Shown piece by piece: positions 1 through 8,138 of a stretch of 64,000 nt of DNA (within the stretch, counting starts at the first letter, position 1; the number at the start of each line of letters is the position of its first letter). The notes under the pieces are model-generated. The model was not told the origin of the DNA, made no database searches, and saw only the letters and a program-made list of their open reading frames with translations. The stretch lies in contig JBBDHV010000020.1 of the NCBI GenBank assembly GCA_040880725.1, positions 74,671 through 138,670 of the forward strand, written 5' to 3'. Both the position numbers and the translations under genes were made by a program. The stretch comes from DATHWB01 sp040880725 (GTDB lineage Bacteria; Actinomycetota; Acidimicrobiia; Spongiisociales; ZC4RG35).

Positions 1-2
1 CG

Positions 3-1331
3 CTGATTGGCGCTCCTTCAGCCAACAAGAACGTGTTCAACTCGACTGAACCCAAGGACGACGAGCAGTACCGTCCGTTCGTTCTGTCGGCGTTGAAGAC
101 GCTGTCGAGCATCGACTCGGAGGGCTCGTTCACCGACGCCCAGGCGAACGCCTATGCCGATCTGCTCCTTCCGGACGTCTTGAGCTTCGACAAGTCCTCG
201 ACCCTTCCTGCACCCCTCAACGGACGGTCGCTGTCCGATGACGTGATCTCGACCGAACTCAACATCGTCACCGGCGGAGATCCGTTGGACGTATTCGGGA
301 CCGCTCGTGACGCGAACGGGGCCATCCCCACCCAAGGGTTGCCCGCACACGGTGACTACCTCACCGCCTTCCCGTATCTCGGGGCACCGCACGCCACCAT
401 GCCGGCGGCACCGGTTGGCCGGACGGACTTCGTGGCGAAGCTCTCCGGCAGCGGAGAAGTGCCGGCGGTCGCCACGGGCGCCAGGGGAGTGGCGACGCTG
501 TCCGCGACGACCACGGCGCTCGATCACCTGATCGTCGCCTACGGCCTGGAGGGAATCACTGCGGCGCACATCCATATCGGTGACGCGGACGAGAACGGAC
601 CGGTCGCGGTCGGTCTCTTCAGCGGGGATGCCTTCACCGCCGACGGCCGGATCAGCACGGGAGCCACAGTCGGCACCGGGCTCGTCGCCGGGACGATGAG
701 CGACCTGTTCGACGTCATGAGCGGTGGGTTCGCCTATGTGAACGTCCACACCACGGACAACCCGGGTGGGGAAATCCGGGGTCAGGTCAGCGCACTTGCG
801 ACCGCAGCCAGCGGCAGCAGGTTCACTGATGACAACGGCAACGTCCACGAATCGGCGATCGAAATCCTGGCGGCAGCGGGCATCACGAAGGGCACGTCGG
901 CCACGACGTACTCCCCGTTCCGCTCGATCACCCGTGGCGAGATGGCCGCATTCATCAACCGGGCGGTCAACCTGCCTCCGTCCAGCGTCGATGCCTTCGC
1001 CGACGACAACGCGTCGCCGTTCGAAGCGGACATCAACGCACTGGCGGCAGCAGGGATCACCACCGGAACCACGGCGAGCACGTTCGAACCGAACCGCTCG
1101 ATCAGCCGTGGCGAGATGGCGGCGTTCCTGGTCCGGGGCTTCGACCTCCCCGCCTCGAGCGTCGACGCCTTCGCCGACGACAACGCTTCGCCGTTCGAGG
1201 CGGACATCAACGCACTGGCGGCAGCCGGCGTGACCAAGGGCACATCTGCCACCACGTACGAACCGACCCGTGATGTGAGTCGCGCCGAGATGGCGAGCTT
1301 CGTCGCAAGGTGGGTGGGCTGGATCGACTGA
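3..1331 (+). CDS. DUF4331-CHRD-SLH surface protein (5' end outside the window)
   Basis: The reading frame is open from base 3, so the gene begins before the window. A GTG at 33 is only an internal codon. Visible residues 1-125 resemble the C-terminal part of DUF4331 proteins (LNGRSLSDDV, FPYLGAPH). About residues 137-255 form a CHRD domain (GEVPAVATGARG, AHIHIGDADENG, NVHTTDNPGGEIRGQV). The rest is three SLH modules, each with an AAAGIT/V core and an R-GEMAAF or R-AEMASF motif. SLH domains normally anchor proteins to cell-wall polymer, so a secreted, wall-bound protein is inferred. SLH modules 2 and 3 are near-identical at the DNA level with a 174-bp period. The catalytic role is unknown. Confidence 0.8.
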   Translation: MIGAPSANKNVFNSTEPKDDEQYRPFVLSALKTLSSIDSEGSFTDAQANAYADLLLPDVLSFDKSSTLPAPLNGRSLSDDVISTELNIVTGGDPLDVFGTARDANGAIPTQGLPAHGDYLTAFPYLGAPHATMPAAPVGRTDFVAKLSGSGEVPAVATGARGVATLSATTTALDHLIVAYGLEGITAAHIHIGDADENGPVAVGLFSGDAFTADGRISTGATVGTGLVAGTMSDLFDVMSGGFAYVNVHTTDNPGGEIRGQVSALATAASGSRFTDDNGNVHESAIEILAAAGITKGTSATTYSPFRSITRGEMAAFINRAVNLPPSSVDAFADDNASPFEADINALAAAGITTGTTASTFEPNRSISRGEMAAFLVRGFDLPASSVDAFADDNASPFEADINALAAAGVTKGTSATTYEPTRDVSRAEMASFVARWVGWID

Positions 1332-1354
1332 TCCGGGATCGTCTCAGAGAAGCA

Positions 1355-1383
1355 AGGCCCCGGGGCAACTCGCTCCGGGGCCT
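1355..1383. terminator. Bidirectional hairpin terminator
   Basis: A perfect 9-bp G+C-rich stem (AGGCCCCGG / CCGGGGCCT) with an 11-nt loop lies between the convergent SLH protein gene and lgt. There is no clear T tract. It is inferred to terminate both transcripts. Confidence 0.6.
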
Positions 1384-1420
1384 CTGTCATCTCCTCGACG
1401 TCGAGCGAACGAGTGGACGA

Positions 1421-2221
1421 TCACGCTGTCCGGGTGTGGCGGCGTCGCCAGGCGAGGACGCCGATCCCCACGAGCATCGCCCCGATGGACACCCAGCCGT
1501 TCCGGCTGAGGCCCAGGAGGCGGAATGTGGTGTCGGTCCGTATCAATTCGAGGAGGAACCGCATGAGTCCGTACCCGAGGAAGTAGACCCCGATGAGGCG
1601 ACCCTGCAGCTCCGGTCGCCGTCTCGAGAGCCACATGATGAAGGCGGCGAGTGCGACGTTCCACAGCGACTCGTAGAGAAACGTCGGGTGGAAGGTCGCG
1701 GCGTCGGGATAGGCCGCCGGACGATTCACGGGGTCGATTTCGACGGCCCACGGCAGGTTCGACGGGGTCCCGAAGAGTTCCTGGTTGAAGTAGTTGCCCC
1801 ACCGTCCGATCGCCTGGGCGAGCGGAAGCCCAGGAGCGACCGAGTCGAGGAAGGTGTCGAGGGTCACCCCACGCGCCCGGGCCGTGAGGATCAGTGTGAT
1901 CGCTCCCGCGGTCAGCCCGCCGAAGAGGGCGAGGCCGCCTTCCCAGATCGCGATGATCTTCCACCATTCGCCTTCGAAACGAGACAGATGGGTCGACACG
2001 TAGGCGAGGCGTGCGCCCAGGAAACCGAAGATCACGACCCGCATCAGGATCTGCTCGGCGACGAGGGGGTCTCCGCCCCGGGCCTCGAAGCGTCGTTTGG
2101 TCAGCCACCACGCCAGGGCGACCCCCGTTCCCACGAAGAGTCCGTAGAAGGTCAGCCGGAGCGGACCGAGGGCGATGTGGTCGATGGGCGGGGATGGGAT
2201 CGAGGCGAACACGGCGCACAT
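1421..2221 (-). CDS. lgt: Prolipoprotein diacylglyceryl transferase
   Basis: Lgt moves a diacylglyceryl group from phosphatidylglycerol to the lipobox cysteine of prelipoproteins in the cytoplasmic membrane. The 266-residue length fits the family. The family signature GRWGNYFNQELFG is at residues 139-151 and the conserved GARLAYV segment at about 69-75. Several hydrophobic segments span the protein. The ATG at 2221 gives MCAVFASIPSPP; homologues often begin near 'ASIPSP', so the GTG four codons in (2212) is an alternative start. The gene is divergent from the sigma-factor gene. Confidence 0.95.
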   Translation of the reverse strand: MCAVFASIPSPPIDHIALGPLRLTFYGLFVGTGVALAWWLTKRRFEARGGDPLVAEQILMRVVIFGFLGARLAYVSTHLSRFEGEWWKIIAIWEGGLALFGGLTAGAITLILTARARGVTLDTFLDSVAPGLPLAQAIGRWGNYFNQELFGTPSNLPWAVEIDPVNRPAAYPDAATFHPTFLYESLWNVALAAFIMWLSRRRPELQGRLIGVYFLGYGLMRFLLELIRTDTTFRLLGLSRNGWVSIGAMLVGIGVLAWRRRHTRTA

Positions 2222-2366
2222 GCTGGTCGCGGTGCGCCGCTACGTCTCGTCCTGCGCGCTCCATGAGAATGTCGAGGTCGGTATGTGAGCCTCCGATCGA
2301 GCCCTATTGTGGTCATGTTCGGTGATCGACAGCAGTCGGGACAAGGGTCAGATGTCACATCGAAGG

Positions 2367-2393
2367 GGAATGATGCGCGTCATTCCTCTTTTT
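2367..2393 (+). terminator. Terminator-like hairpin in the sigma-factor leader
   Basis: A 7-bp stem (GGAATGA / TCATTCC) with a 6-nt loop is followed by TCTTTTT, a good intrinsic-terminator shape on the + strand. It lies about 135 nt upstream of the chosen sigma-factor start and not at the end of any + strand gene. It may therefore be an attenuator in a long leader. Confidence 0.5.
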
Positions 2394-2528
2394 GGGATTG
2401 CATTCTGTGATGTGATGGACTGTCATCATCAGGGGAATTCGCGACGACGAACGGATGTTCGAACACTTGTGCGAGAGCTAAGAACTTTCAACGCGGGCCG
2501 AACTGGCCGGGTCGATGAGCGTGGTCGG

Positions 2529-3425
2529 ATGACCACGGACTCACTCGGGCAGTACATGGAGGGCCTGGACCGGGCTCGGCTGCTGACAGCCGAGGAAGAG
2601 GTCGAATTGGCGCAGGCCATCGAGGCCGGGGTCGAGGCGCGCACGCGCCTCGAAGAGGAAAAGGTGCGCGCCCCGGAACGTGCGAGCTTGCAGAACTTGG
2701 TCGACGCGGGTGAAGCCGCCCGCAAGCATTTCATCGAGGCGAACCTCCGTCTGGTCGTCTCCAACGCCCGGCGGTATGCCACCTCCGAGTTGGACATGCT
2801 CGACCTCATCCAGGAGGGAAACATCGGCCTGATCACGGCCGTCGAGAAGTTCGACTGGAAGAAGGGCTTCAAGTTCTCGACCTATGCAACCTGGTGGATT
2901 CGCCAGGCGATGCAGCGCGCCCGGGCGAACCTGTCGGATGTGATCCGTATCCCGTCAGGCGTCTACGACATCCTTCCCACCGTGCGTTCTGCTTCCGACC
3001 AGATCCGAACCGAGCGGGGTCGAGCGGCTTCTCCCGAAGAGATCGCCGACGTGACCGGCCTCGCGGTCCGCGAGGTCGAAAAGGCCCTGGCGGTGTCGGC
3101 GACGATGTCCCTCGAGATGCCAATCGGCGAGGACGGCGGAGAACTCGGTGATGTCCTTGCGGACGACCAGGCGACCGATCCCGAGCGCGAGGCGGAGATT
3201 CGGGCCCTCAACGAGGCCGTGGAGTCGGGTCTGGAAGACTTGCCCGACACCCACCGCCAGGTCGTCGACCTACGGTTCGGCCTCACCGGCGGACGCCCGG
3301 CCACCTTGGCTCAGATCGGTGAGATCACCGGTTTGTCACAGCGTGAATTGAGCACGGTGCTTTCCGAGGCACTGGCCGATCTTCACCGCCGTCTGGAGTC
3401 CATGGAGGACATGCGCGTCGCCTGA
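2529..3425 (+). CDS. RNA polymerase sigma-70 family factor (group 2-like)
   Basis: This protein directs RNA polymerase to promoters. From ATG 2529 it has 298 residues. Region 1.2 is at about 3-35 (DSLGQYMEGL). Region 2 is at about 68-132, with the core-binding and -10-recognition sequence LIQEGNIGLITAVEKF and the YATWWIRQAM segment. Region 3 is at about 140-200 and region 4 at about 235-290. The N-terminal acidic region 1.1 of the primary sigma factor is absent, so an alternative or group 2 sigma is favoured. The region 4 helix (ITGLSQRELSTVL) lacks the usual R-x-R of -35 readers. The frame stays open upstream to 2307, but those residues look non-coding and include the terminator-like hairpin at 2367. 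Confidence 0.85.
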   Translation: MTTDSLGQYMEGLDRARLLTAEEEVELAQAIEAGVEARTRLEEEKVRAPERASLQNLVDAGEAARKHFIEANLRLVVSNARRYATSELDMLDLIQEGNIGLITAVEKFDWKKGFKFSTYATWWIRQAMQRARANLSDVIRIPSGVYDILPTVRSASDQIRTERGRAASPEEIADVTGLAVREVEKALAVSATMSLEMPIGEDGGELGDVLADDQATDPEREAEIRALNEAVESGLEDLPDTHRQVVDLRFGLTGGRPATLAQIGEITGLSQRELSTVLSEALADLHRRLESMEDMRVA

Positions 3426-3682
3426 CGTCCATTCGTACCCAGGGTTGGATCGGACGTATGCGTCCGATCCAGCGCGGAGAAGCGGGAAGAAGGAACGGAC
3501 AGCCGCTTCATAGCTCGTTCGGTCAATCAGGCCGGCGAGGGGCTCGGGAAGTCTTTCTTGAGGAAGTCCAACGCCGCAAACTCCTGAATAGGATGCAGGC
3601 TATTGGCCCGTCGACGGCGATTGAATCGCAAGTAACGGCTACCCTTTGGATCGAATCTACCACCTTAGGAGGAGCAATCCCC

Positions 3683-4078
3683 ATGGCAATGTCCGATGAA
3701 CACAAGGCTGCACTCGCACAGGGCCGCCGCGAAGGTCGTGCTGTCAAGCACTATCTGAAGATGGTGGGGTCTCGTCGCCCGGGCCGTCCCGTGACGAGAG
3801 AGTCGCTCGAAAAGCGTATTGCCGGCCTCGCCGAGAAGATCGACGCAGAAGAGGATCCGCTCAAGAAGTTGGAATTGATCCAGAGCCGGATCGATGCAGA
3901 AGACCAAATGGCCGACATCGAGGACGCCGTGGACGCCGATGCCATCGAGAAGGAATTCATCGAGGTGGCCAACTCCTACTCGGAGCGCAAAGGCATCACC
4001 TATACGGCGTGGCGTGAGTCCGGTGTGTCCGCACAGGTACTCCGTGATGCAGGGATTCCCCGTACCCGACGGGGTTGA
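3683..4078 (+). CDS. Conserved actinobacterial protein of unknown function
   Basis: It has 131 residues and starts at ATG 3683 behind a strong AGGAGGAG ribosome site at about 3668-3675. The N-terminal part is basic (HYLKMVGSRRPGRPV). The middle (about 40-95) is a highly charged, helix-forming stretch likely to be coiled coil. The C-terminus (YTAWRESGVSAQVLRDAGI) resembles the end of small uncharacterised proteins common in Actinobacteria, judged from memory. The basic-acidic make-up and GRP motif suggest nucleic-acid association, but no function is assigned. The frame upstream to 3458 is dismissed because of the clear ribosome site. Confidence 0.8.
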   Translation: MAMSDEHKAALAQGRREGRAVKHYLKMVGSRRPGRPVTRESLEKRIAGLAEKIDAEEDPLKKLELIQSRIDAEDQMADIEDAVDADAIEKEFIEVANSYSERKGITYTAWRESGVSAQVLRDAGIPRTRRG

Positions 4079-4118
4079 CACCCACTGAGAACGGTGTGGT
4101 ACGGAGCGGCAAAAGCGA

Positions 4119-4140
4119 GGCTGGGCCGTCAGGCCCAGCC
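4119..4140. terminator. Bidirectional terminator hairpin
   Basis: A perfect 9-bp stem (GGCTGGGCC / GGCCCAGCC) with a 4-nt loop spans the stop codon of the convergent zinc-peptidase gene and lies 41 bp after the + strand gene. Confidence 0.6.
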
Positions 4141-4497
4141 GAGGTCGTGCAGGCGTTCGTCGTCGATGCCGATGTGATGGGCTATCTCGTGCAGCACCGT
4201 CTTTCGGATTTCGGCTTCCAGCTCTGAGCCGTCCAAACCAAGCTGGAGGTGAGGTCTGCGAAAGATCGTGATCTGGTCGGGCATGAAGCCCGAATAGTCC
4301 CCCGACCGTTCGAGCAGACTGACCCCTTCATAGATGCCGAGTAGCCCGTGGCCGTCAGGGTCCTGATCCTGGTTCGGGTGTTCCTCGACGACGACGATGA
4401 GGTTGTCGATCCGATCGAGCACCCATTCGGGCAACTCGTCAAGCACGGCGTCGACCACGGCTTCAAAATCCCTGCGATACATGGCCCGCCGATTCAA
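4129..4497 (-). CDS. Minimal zincin metallopeptidase family protein
   Basis: It has 122 residues. The zinc-binding motif HEIAHHIGID is at about 103-112, placed near the C-terminus as in the short PF06262 'Zincin_1' family. A DGHGLLGIYEG segment at about 48-58 is typical of that family. It is cytoplasmic, since no signal peptide is seen. Substrates of this family are not established. The TTG start at 4497 is preceded by GAAGGG; an ATG five codons later is an alternative. The gene is upstream of and divergent from the tRNA-Val gene. Confidence 0.85.
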   Translation of the reverse strand: MNRRAMYRRDFEAVVDAVLDELPEWVLDRIDNLIVVVEEHPNQDQDPDGHGLLGIYEGVSLLERSGDYSGFMPDQITIFRRPHLQLGLDGSELEAEIRKTVLHEIAHHIGIDDERLHDLGWA

Positions 4498-4684
4498 CCA
4501 CCCTTCGCACGCCTGGCGTACCCTGGGTTCCCAGGGCCCCTGGAGTGCCCTGGGAGCCCACGGTTCGAGGCAAACCGGTTGGTCTTGATACTCATCGGAC
4601 AGGGGAAGGCCGCCTAGTCCTAGTGGTCAACGTCACTTTCCTCAGATGCGACCGGTGGAGCCGGTGGTACGATTCCGGCCCTTC

Positions 4685-4756
4685 GGGCGCTTAGCTCAGC
4701 GGGAGAGCGCTGCCTTCACACGGCAGAGGTCGCAGGTTCGATCCCTGCAGCGCCCA
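4685..4756 (+). tRNA. tRNA-Val (anticodon CAC)
   Basis: A 72-nt cloverleaf can be drawn: acceptor stem GGGCGCT / AGCGCCC with discriminator A, D arm GCTC...GAGC, anticodon stem CTGCC / GGCAG enclosing the loop TTCACAC, and T arm GCAGG-TTCGATC-CCTGC. The CAC anticodon reads GUG. CCA is not encoded. The 3' end is the left attachment site of the genomic island. Confidence 0.95.
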
Positions 4757-4760
4757 CTCA
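4737..4760 (+). repeat. attL: left direct repeat overlapping the tRNA-Val 3' end
   Basis: This 24-bp sequence, running from the T-loop through the acceptor stem to ACTCA, recurs at 13332-13355 with one mismatch (C4744 versus T13339). The uninterrupted core is the 16 bp at 4745-4760. A tRNA 3' end used as attB is the classic target of tyrosine integrases. Confidence 0.9.
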
Positions 4761-5056
4761 GAAAATCCTTATCCTATAAGCGTTTTCAAGCCTTCTAAAA
4801 GTCGCGAAACCGGACGCTAGGCCTTCCAGGACGCGCATAGGGCGCGTTTTGATCGCGATTTGGCTGGCGCGACCACGTATGGGGCGTGCAGCACGGGCGA
4901 GTGAACGCTCGTCAATCCGTCGATCGTCAGTGCTTCGTCCGCACGCTCGGCTGTGGCCGCTGATCGTCGGAGGGCTGTGCCGCACCCCGTCCTAAAGCGA
5001 TGTCGAGAACCTGCTCAACCGCCCATCGGTATCGCGTTTGAACCTGGTGTGACTGT
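4761..5056. other. Left island margin without a recognisable gene
   Basis: No convincing coding frame is seen. The first 48 bp show about 75% identity (by eye) to the sequence after attR (13356-13404), sharing ATAAG, CCTTCT and AAGTCGCG blocks. This suggests a longer, diverged attachment region or sequential insertions. Confidence 0.5.
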
Positions 5057-6580
5057 TTGATGGCATGTCACCGCCGGGAGCGATCGATAGCATCGAGGGC
5101 CGTGCATACGCGAACGCCACACCGTGACGCGACCTTCAGCCATGCCTTCCAGATCTCTCGCGGCCGCGACGACACCTGGTTTGATCCAAAGCTGCACGTC
5201 GACACAGATCTCTTTGTTGATCCGTTCTTGCTGTTTGATGTCAAGACGGCTCCCTGGAACTCCGTGCACCAGCGACTCGTAGCCTTCTTCAACGAGGCTC
5301 TCGGTCAGGTTGCCGAGTCGGGAGGCAAACGAACCTCTGTCGCTTGGCGGCGGGCCAGTGCGATGTTCAGCTTTCCGGAGCCTCCTCAGTTCTGCCTCGG
5401 ATACGGTGCCAAGACGATCTTCGGCGCGGGCTCCGCGCGCGGACTCGGCGAATCCATGATGGCTAGGGCGGCGCAGGCTATCCAGGCTGGTGTTCGCAAC
5501 ATTGACGACTTTGGGGATAGCTCATGATCTTCGGCGAGCACTTCGGGTCGGATCGCATCAGCGACATGACATGCACATCGTGAAAGATCTCTTCGTGGGC
5601 TACACGACCGAAGTTGCACACCGGCACTCGCTTCCTGTGAGATCCTTCGTGTTGCCGCATGTTGGATTCGACTTCGACCTCCTACGGTGGACGAAGAAAC
5701 GTGTGGAGCTACCCGCGAATCCTTGTTGGGCGCCAGATGTGCCAGTGCTTCTCACCCCGGCAGCGTTTCTGGCGGACCTTCCGAAAATGGATGACGCTGC
5801 GTTCTGGGATTGGGTCTACACAAGTGAGAACGACCAACTGCGCTCCGACCTGGGGATCCTGATTTCCGAGCATCTCGACCGCGAGGAGATTCTCGCACGG
5901 GCTAAGCGTTCAGTGAGGCTCACGAGGAAGTACGGCATGCGCTCTGCGCAACGCTATCGCGAGGCGCCGCCCGCCCCCTATGACCTCGACGTCGACCCGG
6001 GATTCAAGCGCAAGGTCTTCGACGGTGCGCAAACGTTCGCGGATGATGCACGTTTCAAGGCACCCGCGGACTCGGCGGAGTTCACTGCGTTCGTTCGCCA
6101 GCTCATTGCAGACTTCAAGTGGTTTGTTGAAGAACGAGGCGGCAGCGCCAACTTCTGGGCGGGCGAACGCCCCTATTCAGAAAAGCAGGCACAGGTGTTG
6201 TTTCACTCGTCCGTAATGAACGCTTGTCGTGCCGCCGATGTCGACATATCGCCCGAAAGCAACGCCGGGAGAGGTCCCGTCGATTTCAAGTTCGCCGCTG
6301 GGTGGTCACGACGAGCTGTGGTCGAACTGAAGTTTGCGAAATCGTCAGCTTCTGGGACAACCTCGATAGGCAGACACCGACCTACATGAAAGCGGAAGGG
6401 CTGGCGTGTGGCTTCATCCTCGTCGTGCAGCATGACGACGAATCTTGCACGGAGGACTTCTTGAACCGGGTGGAGGAAGCTGTAACCCGGGTAGCCAGCG
6501 ACACCGGCACCGGCTACGAAGCCATCTTTGTGGACGTTCGACGAAGGGCGAGCGCTTCGAAGCTTCGTAGTTCTAGTTGA
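5057..6580 (+). pseudogene. Frameshifted protein with a PD-(D/E)XK-like nuclease domain
   Basis: Three overlapping frames read as one protein of about 500 residues. Frame 2 covers 5057-5520. A short frame 1 link (MIFGEHFGSDRISDMTC, about 5524-5575) follows. Frame 3 runs about 5575-6340 from IVKDLFVGYTTEVA. Frame 2 resumes about 6340-6576 from FWDNLDRQTPTYMKAEG. The C-terminal part has GRGPVDFKF followed by VVELKF and a downstream conserved helix, the D...ExK layout of PD-(D/E)XK nucleases. The position beside toxin-antitoxin and restriction genes suggests a defence protein. No family name is assigned. At least three frame changes are needed, so the gene is probably dead unless the assembly is wrong here. 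Confidence 0.65.
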
Positions 6581-6644
6581 GCGGGCGCGCTGGAGATCGA
6601 ATACGGTCGGGGCTCGCGAGGGGCACTGTTTGGCGACCGAACCG

Positions 6645-7550
6645 CTACCAGGCGAGCGTCGGGTTCCACTGCCACCGGTCGGGGTCCCAATCGGCACGCT
6701 CAACTTCCGTGGCAACCAACGGGTCCCAGAACGCGCGCATGCCGGTTCCGGCCGCCGCCAACGTCGGCCACGGAATCTCGTACACCTCCACGAACTCGGT
6801 CCACGCCTTCTCCCAAGAGCCAGGAGGTTCTGGGATGTGGGGAGGCCAACTGGTCTTCCGCATAGCGAAGGTCTCCTGGCATACGTCGACGACGGCAGCC
6901 GCCGGCGGTACCGGAAGTCGCTCGGCTATCACGAGCATGTCGTAGAGATCACGTGGTCGGCTCGAGCCGTTGCTGTAGGAACGAACGTAGGCGTGGAACT
7001 TCTCCGCGAGCTGCTGAGCCACGGGGATCGCCGGCACGACGGGAGCGGGGATGCCAGCGAAGCCCAAGAGATCTCTGAGTTGGATCTCGTCGGTTGGGCG
7101 TTGGTCGGTCGGTACCAGGTTGACGTCGAGGTTGATCCTCTCGAACTCTCGACCCGCCAGAACCACCCTGATCGGGAAGCGGAGAGCGCCCTCTGCGCCT
7201 TCCCCTTCGAGCGGACGTGGAGCGCCGATCTCGAAGGAGAACCCGTCGGCGATGTCGAGGGCAGCTGAGCGATCCAAGGTTTGCTCCAGCTCTTCGATGG
7301 TTGACCGCCAGTTAGCGTCGGCGTCGGAAGTTGCCCGAGCCCGGTCATCCAGACGGGCGAGGAGGGCGAGACCGCCTTTCAGCGCCCAAGTACCACGAGG
7401 AGCCGACTCCAGAATCCGATTGAGGAGCCGATGATGAGCAACTTCCTTGCGGAGGCGGTCGAGCGGTCGGCCAGTTTCTCTGGCCTGATCCCGCAGGCGT
7501 TGTTCCAGCGAGGTGCGGAACGCGTCATCGGTGGCGTATCTGTCGGTCAT
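6645..7550 (-). CDS. abiEii: AbiEii-type nucleotidyltransferase toxin
   Basis: It has 301 residues. The nucleotidyltransferase core shows WALKGGLALL at about 55-64 and the metal-binding pair in RATSDADANW (Asp76, Asp78). A conserved PRDLYDML segment lies further on. AbiEii toxins of type IV toxin-antitoxin / abortive-infection systems transfer nucleotides; related MenT toxins act on tRNA. The start ATG overlaps the stop of the AbiEi gene by 4 bp (7547-7550), the usual coupling for this pair. All key motifs are present and the frame is intact, so it is probably functional. Confidence 0.85.
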   Translation of the reverse strand: MTDRYATDDAFRTSLEQRLRDQARETGRPLDRLRKEVAHHRLLNRILESAPRGTWALKGGLALLARLDDRARATSDADANWRSTIEELEQTLDRSAALDIADGFSFEIGAPRPLEGEGAEGALRFPIRVVLAGREFERINLDVNLVPTDQRPTDEIQLRDLLGFAGIPAPVVPAIPVAQQLAEKFHAYVRSYSNGSSRPRDLYDMLVIAERLPVPPAAAVVDVCQETFAMRKTSWPPHIPEPPGSWEKAWTEFVEVYEIPWPTLAAAGTGMRAFWDPLVATEVERADWDPDRWQWNPTLAW

Positions 7551-8113
7551 CCAGAAGGCATTCGTGCCAGTACTTCGGCGAGTTGGGGCCGCTCCTGGCT
7601 TGCGTCTCGGAATTGGCTAGCCCGTATGAGTCCGCGCTCGATGGCCTCTGTTGCCGCTGCCACTGCAACCGACTGGTCCGAGGCCACGTCGGTGATGGTG
7701 CGCAGTGGACTCGTGACGGGAATCCCGTCGCGACGGGTGGTGTCTCTCTTGTCGAGCCGAGCCTGGTGAACGATCACCCCGCGGCGATTTCCCCGGAAAC
7801 GCCGATCCACCGTGATGTGAATTACCGGTGGCATCGCGTCGGCAAGGTCATAGATGACAAGAGCGGTGGCATGCGAAGCAACCGCGCCTTTACCAACCCA
7901 GAGAATCGCGACCATGACGTCTTCGAAGCGTTGGCTGGGATAGTTACGCATCCGGTAGATTCCGCGGTCTACTCGCTCGAGGTTCCCGGAACGAACGTGA
8001 TGGGTCAGGTATCGACGGTCGACGCCAACTTCCTCGGCCTGGCCAGCGGTGAAGTGGCCGACCTGAGCGTCGGCGAGGGTGTAAAGACGATCAAGGACCC
8101 AAAGCTGTGGCAT
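7547..8113 (-). CDS. abiEi: AbiEi-type antitoxin (winged-helix repressor)
   Basis: It has about 188 residues from the ATG at 8113 (MPQLWVLDRLYTLADAQ). The N-terminal 50 residues form the winged-helix domain (ADAQVGHFTAGQAEEVGV, RYLTHHVRSGNLERV, RGIYRM), and the rest is the AbiEi C-terminal antitoxin domain (ITVDRRFRGNRRGVIVHQA, VTSPLRTITD). AbiEi proteins bind inverted repeats in their own promoter and neutralise AbiEii without stable contact. An ATG three codons upstream lies inside the palindrome at 8114-8138. The 8113 start leaves the palindrome immediately upstream, where an autorepressor operator is expected. Confidence 0.85.
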   Translation of the reverse strand: MPQLWVLDRLYTLADAQVGHFTAGQAEEVGVDRRYLTHHVRSGNLERVDRGIYRMRNYPSQRFEDVMVAILWVGKGAVASHATALVIYDLADAMPPVIHITVDRRFRGNRRGVIVHQARLDKRDTTRRDGIPVTSPLRTITDVASDQSVAVAAATEAIERGLIRASQFRDASQERPQLAEVLARMPSG

Positions 8114-8138
8114 GAATGTCATAGTAACTATGACATTC
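8114..8138. promoter_or_regulatory. Perfect palindrome upstream of abiEi (putative operator)
   Basis: Two perfect 11-bp arms (GAATGTCATAG / CTATGACATTC) flank a 3-bp spacer and touch the AbiEi start codon on the minus strand. It also contains the last codons and stop of the integrase frame. AbiEi regulators are known to repress by binding inverted repeats, so an autoregulatory operator is inferred. Confidence 0.65.

Noticed and set aside
2307..2528. Upstream extension of the sigma-factor frame
   Set aside because: It crosses a terminator-like hairpin, has no family similarity, and region 1.2 begins right after ATG 2529.
4521..4536. CCCTGGG / CCCAGGG hairpin upstream of the tRNA
   Set aside because: The 2-nt loop and surrounding CCCTGG repeats make it more likely a low-complexity patch than a regulatory element.
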